From Mucilaginibacter mallensis (lineage in GTDB: Bacteria > Bacteroidota > Bacteroidia > Sphingobacteriales > Sphingobacteriaceae): a DNA stretch of 64,000 nt. The stretch covers positions 4,154,001 through 4,218,000 of the forward strand of contig NZ_LT629740.1 in NCBI RefSeq assembly GCF_900105165.1, written 5' to 3'. Made by a program: the position numbers and the translations under genes. Under the pieces are notes generated by a model. The model was not told the origin of the DNA. It made no database searches and saw only the letters and a list, made by a program, of their open reading frames with translations. Positions 1-8,867 of this stretch are shown in pieces; position 1 is the first letter of the stretch; each line of letters begins with the position of its first letter.

Positions 1-1241
1 TTAATTATAGTTGGGTCAACAAACCAGCCCTGGCTCTTATCATAACTACCACCGGCAACAAGCTCAACGCTCTTATCAGCCTTGGCAGCATCAATATATT
101 TAGCCAGTTTATCAAACGACGCTTCAGTTATCACCGCGTTAACAAAGTTGCCAAAATCCTCAACCGGACCAACTTTTATTGAAGCGACATCACGCTGTAC
201 GTTAGCCTTAACAGCAGGCCACAACGATGCCGGGATATATGCCCTTGAAGCAGCAGAGCATTTCTGCCCCTGGTACTCAAATGCACCACGAATCAGTGCA
301 GTGCTTACCACATCGGCATCAGCGCTTGGGTGTGCCAGCACAAAATCCTTACCGCCGGTTTCGCCCACTATGCGCGGGTAAGTGCGGTATTTGTGGATGT
401 TGTTGCCTATGGTTTGCCATATATTCTGGAATACTTTGGTTGATCCTGTAAAGTGGATGCCCGCGAAATCGTGGTGATTAAATATTACCTCGCCTGCTAC
501 AGGGCCATCAACATAAATTAAATTGATAACGCCATCAGGCAAACCGGCTTCCTTAAACACCTGCATAATTACGTTTGCAGCGTAGATCTGCGGATAGGCA
601 GGCTTCCAAACCACAACGTTACCCATCATGGCTGCCGATGCAGGTAAATTACCCGCTATAGCAGTAAAGTTGAACGGCGTAAGCGCGAAAACAAAACCTT
701 CAAGCGGGCGCTGCTCAACCCTGTTCCATACGCCTTTTGGCGATATTGGGGGTTGTTGTGCGTAGATTTCCGCCATGTAATGCACGTTAAAGCGCAGAAA
801 ATCTATAAACTCACATGCCGCATCAATCTCGGCCTGGTAAGCATTTTTTGATTGTCCAAGCATAGTAGCCGCGTTAATTTTAGCGCGGTATGGGCCCGAA
901 AGCAGTTCGGCAGCCTTTAAAAATATCGATGCGCGTTGCTCCCAGGGCATTTCCTCCCAGGCAGCCTTAGCAGCTAAAGCCGCATCAATAGCAGCATTAA
1001 CGGTTGCGGCATCACCCTCATGAAAAGTAGCCAGTAAATGTTTATGATCGTGTGGCGGGCGAATCTCCAGCTTTTTGCCGGTATGCACCAGTTTATCGCC
1101 GATATACATCGGTATGTCAATTACCTTGCTGCGCGCTTCGTCTAAAGCGGCTTTGAGAGCACCACGCTCCACACTGCGCGGCCCGTAATTCAATACAGGC
1201 TCGTTCTGCGGTTGCGGAACGCTGAAAAATCCTTTAAGCAT
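1..1241 (-). CDS. pruA: L-glutamate gamma-semialdehyde (1-pyrroline-5-carboxylate) dehydrogenase, C-terminus cut by window edge
   Basis: This NAD-dependent aldehyde dehydrogenase oxidises glutamate semialdehyde to glutamate, the last step of proline breakdown. Read on the minus strand from the ATG at 1241, the frame stays open for 413 codons to the window edge, so the C-terminus is missing. The translation begins MLKGFFSVPQPQNEPVLNYG. It carries the aldehyde dehydrogenase cofactor and active-site segments: TPFNFTAIAGNLP, the catalytic glutamate in VGETGGKDF and the nucleophilic cysteine in YQGQKCSAASRAY. The N-terminal portion matches the stand-alone PruA type and has no proline dehydrogenase domain. 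No second proline gene lies in the window. The upstream intergenic region holds a heptamer array and repeats. Confidence 0.93.
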   Translation of the reverse strand, partial: MLKGFFSVPQPQNEPVLNYGPRSVERGALKAALDEARSKVIDIPMYIGDKLVHTGKKLEIRPPHDHKHLLATFHEGDAATVNAAIDAALAAKAAWEEMPWEQRASIFLKAAELLSGPYRAKINAATMLGQSKNAYQAEIDAACEFIDFLRFNVHYMAEIYAQQPPISPKGVWNRVEQRPLEGFVFALTPFNFTAIAGNLPASAAMMGNVVVWKPAYPQIYAANVIMQVFKEAGLPDGVINLIYVDGPVAGEVIFNHHDFAGIHFTGSTKVFQNIWQTIGNNIHKYRTYPRIVGETGGKDFVLAHPSADADVVSTALIRGAFEYQGQKCSAASRAYIPASLWPAVKANVQRDVASIKVGPVEDFGNFVNAVITEASFDKLAKYIDAAKADKSVELVAGGSYDKSQGWFVDPTII

Positions 1242-1337
1242 AATGATAGTCAGTTAAAACAACCAAAGATAATAATTAATGCGCAGATGTGCGGTTTTGC
1301 AAATGTGCAAATTACATGCAATTGATAATCATCGTGT

Positions 1338-1381
1338 TTTGATTCGGGATATCGAATGTTCGATTTCGGGTTTTGATTTTT
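1338..1381. repeat. Heptamer-periodic array with palindrome TCGAATGTTCGA
   Basis: The sequence consists of roughly 7-nt units built on TTTGAT / TCGGGAT / TCGAATG / TTCGATT. The central TCGAATGTTCGA at 1352-1363 recurs in reverse complement at 30720-30731, where the flanking heptamers are again similar. It belongs to the dispersed heptanucleotide family described in the findings. Confidence 0.55.
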
Positions 1382-1467
1382 CTTCATGCCGGATAATCAC
1401 AAGCGGGACGCTTGCGGTAGCGGGGGATGGTTTGCAAATTACTTGAAAGTGATAATTCCCTCACCGC

Positions 1468-1497
1468 GCGTCATTGCGAGGTACGAAGCAATGACGC
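1468..1497. repeat. REP-like palindrome, short form
   Basis: The perfect inverted arms GCGTCATTGC and GCAATGACGC are separated by ten bases (GAGGTACGAA). Its first 21 bases are the exact reverse complement of the site rebuilt by joining the flanks of the IS481 element, so this is an intact sister copy of the IS target. Confidence 0.8.
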
Positions 1498-1530
1498 TTG
1501 GATTTGATTTAATTTTCCAGTTTCCCACCG

Positions 1531-1642
1531 CCGCTCCCGCGAGTTTAGCGCAACGTAACTCGTGGTGGCTATTGTACAAGCTTGTAGCTTGTTGTGCTAT
1601 CTGCTGTTTAAGCTATACGCTTTTGTCATGCTGCACCACGAA
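1531..1642. repeat. Long palindromic repeat family, copy 1 (right arm degenerate)
   Basis: The left arm reads CTCCCGCGAGTTTAGCGCAA and continues through ACTCGTGG. The middle has CAAGCTTGTAGCTTG, and the right arm begins CTGCACCACG but then decays. Copies 2 and 3 lie at 2272-2407 and 14277-14415. Confidence 0.75.
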
Positions 1643-1754
1643 GATTGCTAAGGGATTGTAGTTTTTTAGGCACACGTGCGCCGGCGATGGGGCTGCAAGT
1701 AATGGACTGACCAATGCAGTTTCAATTACCTGGTGATTGTAATATACATTTTTA

Positions 1755-2162
1755 CTATTGCTTTTTCAATTTATAAGTATAAACATTTTGGCTGGCATCT
1801 GTTTTTGCTAAAAATATACTGTCTCCTTTTATAACGTATGTATAGGAGCCATTCAGCACAGCAGTAGTTACAACGCTAGTATTATCAGGAAACGCTTCCA
1901 TATTCGTAAAGGTCGTCGTCCCACCTTGAATCAGATAGCTTCCTTTGCCTGTTGTCAGCGTTGAGGGGCTTGTTAAAGAATTGAATTGCCCCTGTCGCAG
2001 GGAAACAACAACGCTATCCCTTAAAATCGCGCCGCTTTGACTACTCACAAGAAATTTACCCGCGTAATTTCCATCAAGAATTGCTTTTCCATTGTTGTCT
2101 TTTTTGCATCCGCCAACACTAAGCAATAGCAGTAAAATAAAAAACAATCCTTTTGGTTTCAT
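1755..2162 (-). CDS. Small lipoprotein of unknown function
   Basis: This 135-residue protein has a type II signal peptide ending in the lipobox LLSVGGC (Cys19), so it should be a lipid-anchored envelope protein. The mature part begins KKDNNGKAILDGNYAGKF and is rich in beta-strand-type, Ser/Thr-rich sequence, with a repeated G-S-Y pattern (GKGSYL, NGSYTY). I do not recognise a named family, although small Bacteroidota lipoproteins of this kind are common. It is a single-gene unit flanked by repeat-rich DNA on both sides. The ATG at 2162 is the only start that keeps the signal peptide. Confidence 0.75.
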   Translation of the reverse strand: MKPKGLFFILLLLLSVGGCKKDNNGKAILDGNYAGKFLVSSQSGAILRDSVVVSLRQGQFNSLTSPSTLTTGKGSYLIQGGTTTFTNMEAFPDNTSVVTTAVLNGSYTYVIKGDSIFLAKTDASQNVYTYKLKKQ

Positions 2163-2544
2163 ATTTGCGTTTTTTATTATTACGAATCAGGTACAAACAT
2201 TGCTACACGAACGATAAAATAAAACCTGGATAACCACAAGCGGACGCGGTAGAGGGTGTTATATCCAAGGCCCTGCTCCCGCGAGTTTCGCGTAGCGTAA
2301 CTCGTGGTGGCTATTGCTCAAGCTTACTAGCTTGCACTTGTGCTATCTGCTGTTTAAGCTCTAACCATGCCGCACCACGGGTTACGCTACGCTAAACCCG
2401 CGGCAGCAAAACTAATAAACTAATGAACGAAGACAACAGGCAAACCCGGCCCACATGCAGAGTGGCTGGCTGGCTGCTCTAATGCATGTGGGTGTGCTGT
2501 TTCTGCTGGCTGGCTTACAGACACTCGGAGGCTTGCTGTTGGGG
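2163..2544. other. Gene-free region holding palindromic repeat copy 2 and a stem-loop
   Basis: The region contains the long palindrome at 2272-2407. It also has a 10-bp stem (CCCACATGCA at 2450-2459, TGCATGTGGG at 2483-2492), which lies just beyond the stop of the glycosidase gene and could end its transcript. The short frame at 2455-2667 is a shadow. Confidence 0.6.
2272..2407. repeat. Long palindromic repeat family, copy 2
   Basis: Outer arms of about 35 bp (CGCGAGTTTCGCGTAGCGTA on the left, GGGTTACGCTACGCTAAACC on the right) enclose a smaller palindrome around CAAGCTTACTAGCTTG. It is clearly the same element as 14277-14415, and the sequence just before it (ACAAGCGGACG) also resembles that before copy 1. 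Confidence 0.8.
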
Positions 2545-5313
2545 TCAGTATGTCTTTATCACTTTCTTAAAGCTTTGTTTGCTGCCCTGACTAACCTGCA
2601 CAACGCAAACCCCCATAGGCACGTTGCTGATATCGATAGTCTGGGAAAACGTAGTACTGCTTTTTGAAGCTGTGTATATAGCGTATACCTTACCCTGGTT
2701 TACATCGGTTACTTTTATGGTGACGGCACCATTAATATCATTGTTCAAAGCTATGGTTGCGAACCTGGCTGTTGGATTAGGGAACAGCGTAATGCTGGCA
2801 TCAAACTTATTGGCGTTAGCTATGTCAGTATTCAGCCGGGCCAGGTTTGTGGCGGCAGTTTCGGCTACGCCGGATGGTATTACAAAGGTTGGGGTTTCGG
2901 TTGCGTTTAATGTTAGCTTGCCGCCTACCAGTTTTACTTTGTTTGAGGTCATGTCATTAGCGCCCGCTACCGGGTTGTAGATGTAGGCCGAATCAGCCGC
3001 ACCCAGATCGAGCGAGTAGTTTACCGTGCTGCCGGTTTGCGTTGGCATCACCAGCACATAGGCGGGCTGGTTATTTGCCGACAGATACTGATCAACTATC
3101 GGGCTGCTGTTGAGGGTTTGTTTATAGGTATAGTTGCCAAACACCTTATTCACCTGGTACAAATAATCCGCAGCAGGGCGGCGGCTCTTATCATCATTTA
3201 TTAATCCTGATGAAGCATATTGTGTTGGGGCTGCGGCATTATCATCATACTCCTCGTAAAAGAATACACGCGCGATGCCGTTACGGGCATATAGCAATGA
3301 GATGCGGAGTATCCAGTCGGCCTCTACCTGCGCGGCGGTTTTGCTGCCGATTGGCGGAGCTTTTTGTATGCTGCCCTGGTTCATATCGTAGCCGGTTTCA
3401 GTAACCCATACGGGCATATCGGCGGCGTAGGTATGTGCCATTTGTATAAAACTTTGCGCGGTTTTGGCAGCTATGGAAAGCTCGGGCGCTACGCCTGTGG
3501 TAGCATTACCTTCGGGATAGGCATCGTTAGGGTAAAGGTGATAGTTGATCACATCCCAGCAGATATTCACCGTACCATCGGAGCGGTAGCCACGGTGCAG
3601 GCGGCACCATTCAATCATACCGTGTACATAGCTTGGGTCGGCCGATGCTATACCACCCATTACCACTTGCATGGTAGGGTCGGCATTCTTTACACCTACG
3701 CCGGGGCCCATGGTATTCTTATTCCCATCATAAAAAGCGGACAGGTTTGCGGCGTACTCATACGAGGTTTGGTATGCCGGGCGGCCCTTCCACCATTTAT
3801 CACGCTCGTTATCGCACTCTATGTAATGAACAAGGCCGGTTCCTTTTTTAATGGTATTCTTGGGGTCGGCAGTCCAGCGGATACTGGTATCCACACTTAA
3901 AGTTGATGAGCTTACTGCCGAATTACCACCATATCGTGCCGCATACTGATAGGCCACCTTAGCCTGCAGAATGTAGGAGTTAGGGTCGGTAAAATCGCTG
4001 CCATAAGGCACGGGCACATTTTCTGAATCCTGCTCTCCTGATGGATACGTGGCTATCATCCAGTCGGGCATGGTTTTCAGGTCGGCCAGCACCATAATAT
4101 TGTTAGCCTGACAGGCCTGATACATGGCATCATAATTCCACCCGCCGCTATGCACCGGATCAAAGGTGTACATACCCTGGGTCGATTCTAGTTTATTCCA
4201 ATCCATATAATGCCGCAACTGTGTAAATGATTCGGCAGCGGCAAGTAAAGTCGGACTAACTACCAGCGGACTATTCGGATCTTCAAAATCCCATTCAAAG
4301 GCATTTATGCCGAAGTACTGGTTAAGCGGATAACTTTTTTGCACCAATGGCGTGGCAGCTGGCGGCGCGGTATAATGGCCATAAAACTCTATCTCGGTAG
4401 GGAACTGGTACCAGCAATTCAGCACAATGAATTTTACATTCTTCATTGGGGTGGTGAGCAGCTTGGAGGTATCGCCGGGGCGCGGGCCATCCCAGGTCAT
4501 ATAGCCACCACCCGAGTAGGTGCCAATTACGGTACGTGTACCCGTGCTATCAACAACCGAAACGGTTAAAGGGTATGGCCCAAGCGAGCCCTCGTAATTA
4601 TAAAAACGCATGCTGGTAAGGTCTATCTTCTCGCCCGGCATAACGGGGTACCAGGCATCATAATTCGTTATCAGCTTGCCCCATCCGGTATTTACCATGG
4701 TAGTAAGGTCGCCATCAAATAATCCCCCTAAGCCACCGCTGGCATTGGTTAGCTGGAACCAGCGGGTGGTATCAATAGGGATCTTCACAATTTGGTTGGT
4801 ATCAACAGGGGTAACAGGTACAGCAGCAACAGTATCGGGGTAACCGAAAATATCAACCTTTTGGGGGATATTGTTGCTGTATTTATGAATGATGATAGCA
4901 TCAGCCTCAACAGGTGTGGCTAACGTAAAGCCATCCCAAACCATATAAGCCGGACCGGTAAAAGTGCCCAGGAAAGTTTTGGTAGTGCCGTTAAGTGCAT
5001 AGATGGAATCCGGCGCATCGGTAAAAACGCCCTCATAATCATAAAAGGAAAACCGGGTGATTTTACTGCGCTGGGTTAACTTAAGAGTAACATCAACCCA
5101 AACAAAATTATTGAGCCAAACCTCCTGCACCAGTGAGTCAACATTATCATTTAGCCAGGGCGAGTAATCCATGCCGGTGTTAATACTAGATGTGATGGTA
5201 TCGAATTTTATACGTTGTTCAGTTTGTGAAAAGCTATTTAAGCTGTAAATACACAGTATCAGCGCTAAGCAAGCCTTAATAGTGCTTATGGGGTTGGTAA
5301 GGCTTTTATTCAT
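2545..5313 (-). CDS. Secreted clan GH-A glycoside hydrolase-like protein with T9SS type A sorting domain
   Basis: This 922-residue protein is predicted to be exported and processed by the type IX secretion system. A signal peptide covers residues 1-29 (ending LNSFSQ). Two similar modules follow (about 40-160 and 180-320), each with FYxYEG, an Ile/Leu-GT-Y/F segment and MxWDG, which looks like a duplicated discoidin-like carbohydrate-binding domain. The region from about 325 to 740 reads as a TIM barrel: FGINAFEWDF, a probable acid/base Glu in IECDNERDKWW and a probable nucleophile Glu in VWVTETGYD. A short beta-sandwich and a C-terminal signal starting LFPNPTARFATIAL close the protein. I cannot assign a CAZy family, but GH39/GH5-like members of clan A are the nearest in layout. 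Substrate is unknown. Confidence 0.82.
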   Translation of the reverse strand: MNKSLTNPISTIKACLALILCIYSLNSFSQTEQRIKFDTITSSINTGMDYSPWLNDNVDSLVQEVWLNNFVWVDVTLKLTQRSKITRFSFYDYEGVFTDAPDSIYALNGTTKTFLGTFTGPAYMVWDGFTLATPVEADAIIIHKYSNNIPQKVDIFGYPDTVAAVPVTPVDTNQIVKIPIDTTRWFQLTNASGGLGGLFDGDLTTMVNTGWGKLITNYDAWYPVMPGEKIDLTSMRFYNYEGSLGPYPLTVSVVDSTGTRTVIGTYSGGGYMTWDGPRPGDTSKLLTTPMKNVKFIVLNCWYQFPTEIEFYGHYTAPPAATPLVQKSYPLNQYFGINAFEWDFEDPNSPLVVSPTLLAAAESFTQLRHYMDWNKLESTQGMYTFDPVHSGGWNYDAMYQACQANNIMVLADLKTMPDWMIATYPSGEQDSENVPVPYGSDFTDPNSYILQAKVAYQYAARYGGNSAVSSSTLSVDTSIRWTADPKNTIKKGTGLVHYIECDNERDKWWKGRPAYQTSYEYAANLSAFYDGNKNTMGPGVGVKNADPTMQVVMGGIASADPSYVHGMIEWCRLHRGYRSDGTVNICWDVINYHLYPNDAYPEGNATTGVAPELSIAAKTAQSFIQMAHTYAADMPVWVTETGYDMNQGSIQKAPPIGSKTAAQVEADWILRISLLYARNGIARVFFYEEYDDNAAAPTQYASSGLINDDKSRRPAADYLYQVNKVFGNYTYKQTLNSSPIVDQYLSANNQPAYVLVMPTQTGSTVNYSLDLGAADSAYIYNPVAGANDMTSNKVKLVGGKLTLNATETPTFVIPSGVAETAATNLARLNTDIANANKFDASITLFPNPTARFATIALNNDINGAVTIKVTDVNQGKVYAIYTASKSSTTFSQTIDISNVPMGVCVVQVSQGSKQSFKKVIKTY

Positions 5314-5538
5314 GTCAAATCAAAAGTTAATATGATCTATCAAGGCAGATCACGATCGCCATTAATAAACCATTAGTTAATCAGGGTTTGCTTTATTACG
5401 AAAAACCGGCGGGAAGGTTACAGTTATTTCTGTTCATTTTCATTCGTCAATCAATACAACTATAAACCCTAATGATTAAGCAAGAAATAGGCCTGTAACC
5501 ACAGTTATTATTGCTTTTATTTACTATACTTGTTAAGC

Positions 5539-6786
5539 ATGAAGCGTTTACTAACCAACTTAACCTTCCAGGTTATTATAGCGATAATACTGGGTGTAAT
5601 TGTGGGCATATTCTTTAAAGGGTTTGCCCCTACAGCGCAAATCATCAGCAAAACATTCATTAATATGATAACTATGCTGATAGCGCCTATCATATTTTTT
5701 ACCATTGTGCAGGGCATAGCTGGTATGCAGGATATGAAAAAGGTTGGCCGCGTGGGTGGCAAGGCGCTCCTTTATTTTGAGATAGTAACCTCATTTGCAT
5801 TGGTTATTGGCATTACGGTAGCCAATATTATACAGCCGGGAGCCAATTTCATTAATCACCCTGCAGTGAATGCTGCCGCAAAAATTGCCGACTACGAAAA
5901 GGCTGCCGCCGATATGAAATGGGGTGAGTTTTTCGCGCACATAGTGCCGGGCAACATATTTGATGCTTTTGCCAAAGGCGATATTCTGCAAATATTATTC
6001 TTCGCAATACTTTTTGGCTACGGACTAAGTAAGATGGGTGATAGCGGCAAAGTGATTGTTGATGCTATAGATAAGCTATCCAAAGTATTCTTTAACATTA
6101 TGAAAGTGGTGATGCTGGTAGCCCCAATAGGCGCTTTCAGCGGGATGGCTTATACGGTGGGTACCTACGGCGTAAGTACGCTTAAACCCATGCTAAACCT
6201 GATGGGCTCGGTTTATTTGACCATGTTCCTGTTTATTTTTATAGTGCTGAATATCATTTGCCGTATCTATAAGTTCAGCTTATGGCATTATCTTAAATTC
6301 ATTAAAGAGGAAATATTAATTGTATTGGGTACATCTTCATCAGAATCGGCATTACCCAGCATGATGGAGAAGATGGAAAAATTCGGCTGCTCAAAATCGG
6401 TGGTGGGCTTGGTTATCCCTACGGGATATTCTTTTAATCTGGATGGCACTACTATTTACCTGTCAATGTCGGTCATCTTTTTGGCGCAGGTATTCCGTAT
6501 CCCGCTATCTATTGAGCAGGAACTGGTGATCATCGGCATACTGATGCTAACCTCAAAAGGTGCGGCAGCAGTTACCGGCGGTGGTTTCATCGTACTTACC
6601 TCAACCCTGGCGGCCATAAAAATCATACCGGTTGAAGGTGTGGCTATATTGCTTGGTGTGGATAGGTTTATGTCGGAAGCAAGGGCGATCACCAACCTGA
6701 TAGGCAACGGTATTGCTACAATTGTGATAGCGAAGAGCGAGGGGGAGTTTATCCCCCAGCCCCCTGAAGGGGGAGCTTTTGATTAG
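5539..6786 (+). CDS. Dicarboxylate/amino acid:cation symporter (SDF family, DctA/GltP type)
   Basis: This inner-membrane carrier couples uptake of C4-dicarboxylates or acidic amino acids to cations. The 415-residue translation from ATG 5539 has about eight hydrophobic segments and the family hallmarks: the serine-rich loop LGTSSSESALPSMMEK, the binding motif FNLDGTTIY and the second hairpin TSKGAAAVTGGGFIVL. The SGS-type and NLDG signatures favour DctA over glutamate carriers, but the substrate is not certain. I choose ATG 5539 over an in-frame TTG at 5530 because the usual N-terminal MKRLLTNLTFQ begins there. The last residues (EFIPQPPEGGAFD) are encoded by a dispersed C-run/G-run repeat, so the native C-terminus has been replaced. 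Confidence 0.92.
   Translation: MKRLLTNLTFQVIIAIILGVIVGIFFKGFAPTAQIISKTFINMITMLIAPIIFFTIVQGIAGMQDMKKVGRVGGKALLYFEIVTSFALVIGITVANIIQPGANFINHPAVNAAAKIADYEKAAADMKWGEFFAHIVPGNIFDAFAKGDILQILFFAILFGYGLSKMGDSGKVIVDAIDKLSKVFFNIMKVVMLVAPIGAFSGMAYTVGTYGVSTLKPMLNLMGSVYLTMFLFIFIVLNIICRIYKFSLWHYLKFIKEEILIVLGTSSSESALPSMMEKMEKFGCSKSVVGLVIPTGYSFNLDGTTIYLSMSVIFLAQVFRIPLSIEQELVIIGILMLTSKGAAAVTGGGFIVLTSTLAAIKIIPVEGVAILLGVDRFMSEARAITNLIGNGIATIVIAKSEGEFIPQPPEGGAFD
6755..6780. repeat. C-run/G-run stop-codon-associated repeat inside the end of the symporter gene
   Basis: CCCCCAGCCCCCTGAAGGGGGA forms a C5-G5 hairpin. Related copies lie at 21507-21529, 23549-23575 (opposite orientation), 30665-30697, 31730-31753 and 32643-32663. 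Here it is translated as the last residues of the symporter. Confidence 0.75.
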
Positions 6787-6834
6787 CATAACTTCCGACT
6801 ATTCTTTCCGAAAGAAAATATTAATATTACGGCA

Positions 6835-7755
6835 ATGAAATCAATAAAGTATCTGATCCTGCTGCTATTACTCAGCACGGCTACCGCATTCGCGCAAACC
6901 GACTCAAAGCTTACCAAAAAGCTAAATGCCCTGGCAAAAGACTTTCACGGACAGGTGGGCATTTATGTACAGAACCTTAAAACAGGTAAATCTGCGGAGG
7001 TAAATGCCGATACCCTGTTCCCTACTGCCAGCATGATAAAGGTGAGCATTATGTGCGGCCTGATGGATAAGATACAAAAAGGCGAGCTTGATTATCACCA
7101 GAACCTAATTTTCAAGGATTCCTTACGTTATGACACGGGTGATATCCTCGGCTCGGTAAAGAATAATGACACCATTGCACTAAGCAAGGTAGCCATGCTC
7201 ATGATCACCATGAGCGATAACACCGCCAGCCTGTGGCTGCAAAAACTGGTAACCGGTGAATATATCAACAACTGGCTACAGCAAAACGGGTTCGATAATA
7301 TGCGGGTGAACTCCCGTGTAAAGGGCCGGGAGCGGATCCGCAGCATATATGGCTGGGGAGTAACTACCCCGCGCGAGATGTGCAAGTTATTTACCATGAT
7401 ACGGGAAGGTAAGGCGGTGAGTCCGGCGGCCAGCGAGCGCATGTACCGCAACCTGTCGCATATTTATTGGGATGATAATGCCATATCGCAGGTACCACCT
7501 TATATACAAACCGCCAGTAAACAGGGTTTTGTTGATGCATCCCGCTCCGAAACGGTATTGGCAAGTGCCCCGCATGGCAATTATGTGTTCAGCATTATCA
7601 CCAACCACCAAAAGGACACCAGCTACAAGCACGATAATGAAGGTTTTATACTCATACGCAATGTTTCAGCCCTGTTATGGCATTATTTTGAGCCTGATGA
7701 TAAATGGCATCAGCCAGCAGGGTACGATAAGTTCATGAATGTGGATAGCGAGTAA
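6835..7755 (+). CDS. Class A beta-lactamase-like serine hydrolase (secreted)
   Basis: This 306-residue periplasmic protein has a signal peptide (cleavage after TAFA, residue 20) and the class A beta-lactamase fold. The nucleophile motif SMIK is at 66-69, SDN at 127-129, and a glutamate at 166 in SRVKGRERIRS aligns with the general base of class A enzymes. The third motif is SKQG (228-231) where KTG is standard, and the residue that aligns with Asn170 is a serine. The loop after Glu166 also looks short. The family is the beta-lactamase2-type hydrolases of Bacteroidota. It may be a weak beta-lactamase, a peptidoglycan peptidase or an esterase; resistance activity should not be assumed. It begins 48 bp after the symporter gene and may be co-transcribed with it. 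Confidence 0.82.
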   Translation: MKSIKYLILLLLLSTATAFAQTDSKLTKKLNALAKDFHGQVGIYVQNLKTGKSAEVNADTLFPTASMIKVSIMCGLMDKIQKGELDYHQNLIFKDSLRYDTGDILGSVKNNDTIALSKVAMLMITMSDNTASLWLQKLVTGEYINNWLQQNGFDNMRVNSRVKGRERIRSIYGWGVTTPREMCKLFTMIREGKAVSPAASERMYRNLSHIYWDDNAISQVPPYIQTASKQGFVDASRSETVLASAPHGNYVFSIITNHQKDTSYKHDNEGFILIRNVSALLWHYFEPDDKWHQPAGYDKFMNVDSE

Positions 7756-7800
7756 ACTTTTTATGCTTTTAACAGTTATTTAAACATTAAATCCATCTAT

Positions 7801-8739
7801 ATGCCTATCACCAATATCTGCCCTAAGAAATGGCCTGAACTGGCTTTTGAAAGCTTGAAAGATACCCTTGCAACGGTACAACTATGGACGCAGATTGTGG
7901 GCAAGATCAGGCTGATAAAAACGCCGTGGATAAATCATAGCTGGCATGTTACGCTCTATGTTTCGCCAAGGGGATTAACTACGGGCAGCATCCCTTATGT
8001 GGATGGCAATTTTCAGATAGATTTTGATTTTGTGGCACATGAACTCCTAATTATCGCCAGCAATGGTAAAACCGAGAAATTAAACCTTTACCCGCGTACC
8101 GTAGCCAGTTTTTATGCTGAATTATTTAAGAAACTGGATGCCATGGGTATTGAGGCTAAAATCTATGCTAAACCAAATGAGCTTGACCCGGCCATACCTT
8201 TTGCGCAGGATGAAGTGCATAAAAGTTACGATGCTGTGCAAATGAACCTTTACTGGCAGGCGCTGGTCAATATCAATTCGGTATTTGTAAAATTCAGATC
8301 GGAGTTTACGGGTAAATGCAGTCCTGTACACCTTTTTTGGGGCGCTTTTGACCTCGCAGTAACCCGTTTCTCGGGCCGTGAAGCCCCCTTGCATCCGGGT
8401 GGCGCACCCAATATGCCTGACCGTGTGATGCAGGAGGCCTATTCGCATGAGGTGAGCAGCGCTGGTTTCTGGGGTGGCAGCGAGCAGTTCCCACACCCGG
8501 CATTTTACGCCTACTGCTACCCTACCCCAGCCGATTTCGGCGAACAGGTAGTAGAACCATCTGAGGCATTTTACAGCAATGAAATGGGTGAATTCTTCTT
8601 GTTATACGAAGTAGTACAGCGATCAGAAAATCCCGCAGCCAAGCTGCTTCAGTTCCTGCGGTCAACCTATATCGCGGCAGCAAAAACTGGTAATTGGGAT
8701 AGTCATTTGCAATGTGATTTAACAGGGTATGAGAAGTAA
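7801..8739 (+). CDS. DUF5996 family protein
   Basis: The 312-residue soluble protein has no signal peptide or membrane segment. It shows sequence I associate with DUF5996: an N-terminal WPELAFESLKDTLATVQLWT, a middle with WINHSWHVTLYVSPRGLTTG, and a C-terminal half rich in His/Trp/Pro (SPVHLFWGAFDLAVTRFSGR, then PPLHPGGAPN-like and SAGFWGGSEQFPHPAFYAY). The conserved histidines and aromatic residues suggest a ligand or metal site, but no activity is known to me. It starts 45 bp after the beta-lactamase-like gene on the same strand and ends next to a GGCTTC hairpin repeat. Confidence 0.8.
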   Translation: MPITNICPKKWPELAFESLKDTLATVQLWTQIVGKIRLIKTPWINHSWHVTLYVSPRGLTTGSIPYVDGNFQIDFDFVAHELLIIASNGKTEKLNLYPRTVASFYAELFKKLDAMGIEAKIYAKPNELDPAIPFAQDEVHKSYDAVQMNLYWQALVNINSVFVKFRSEFTGKCSPVHLFWGAFDLAVTRFSGREAPLHPGGAPNMPDRVMQEAYSHEVSSAGFWGGSEQFPHPAFYAYCYPTPADFGEQVVEPSEAFYSNEMGEFFLLYEVVQRSENPAAKLLQFLRSTYIAAAKTGNWDSHLQCDLTGYEK

Positions 8740-8745
8740 TTTACT

Positions 8746-8768
8746 GGCTTCTGTTTGCAACTGAAGCC
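8746..8768. repeat. GGCTTC-GTTTGCAAC-GAAGCC hairpin
   Basis: The arms GGCTTC and GAAGCC close a hairpin just after a stop codon, with the inner pairs GTT/AAC separated by TGC. Copies occur at 21592-21614 (GGCTTCAGTT/AACTGAAGCC, perfect) and 52599-52619 (GATTCAGTT/AACTGAATC). Base changes in the outer stem are compensated. Confidence 0.7.
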
Positions 8769-8867
8769 TTAGGATGACGATGCTTTCATGTATCTGAATG
8801 ATTTTTCAGTTTGCGAATGAAACAATGATTATTTTTCTCGTGGTATCGCTCATAGCCGCTAGGCCTA

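Larger units (their letters stand above)
1242..1754. other. Gene-free region with three kinds of repeat
   Basis: No convincing gene lies here. The region contains a heptameric TCGGGAT/TCGATTT-type array around 1338-1381 with the palindrome TCGAATGTTCGA, a REP-like palindrome at 1468-1497, and a partial copy of the long palindrome family at 1531-1642. A short open frame at 1386-1661 is read entirely out of these repeats and is not called. Confidence 0.7.

Noticed and set aside
1386..1661. 91-codon open frame on the plus strand
   Set aside because: It is composed of REP-like and long palindromic repeats, has no family-like sequence and no promoter.
3364..3900. 178-codon frame opposite the T9SS glycosidase
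   Set aside because: It is an antisense shadow of a gene with clear domains.
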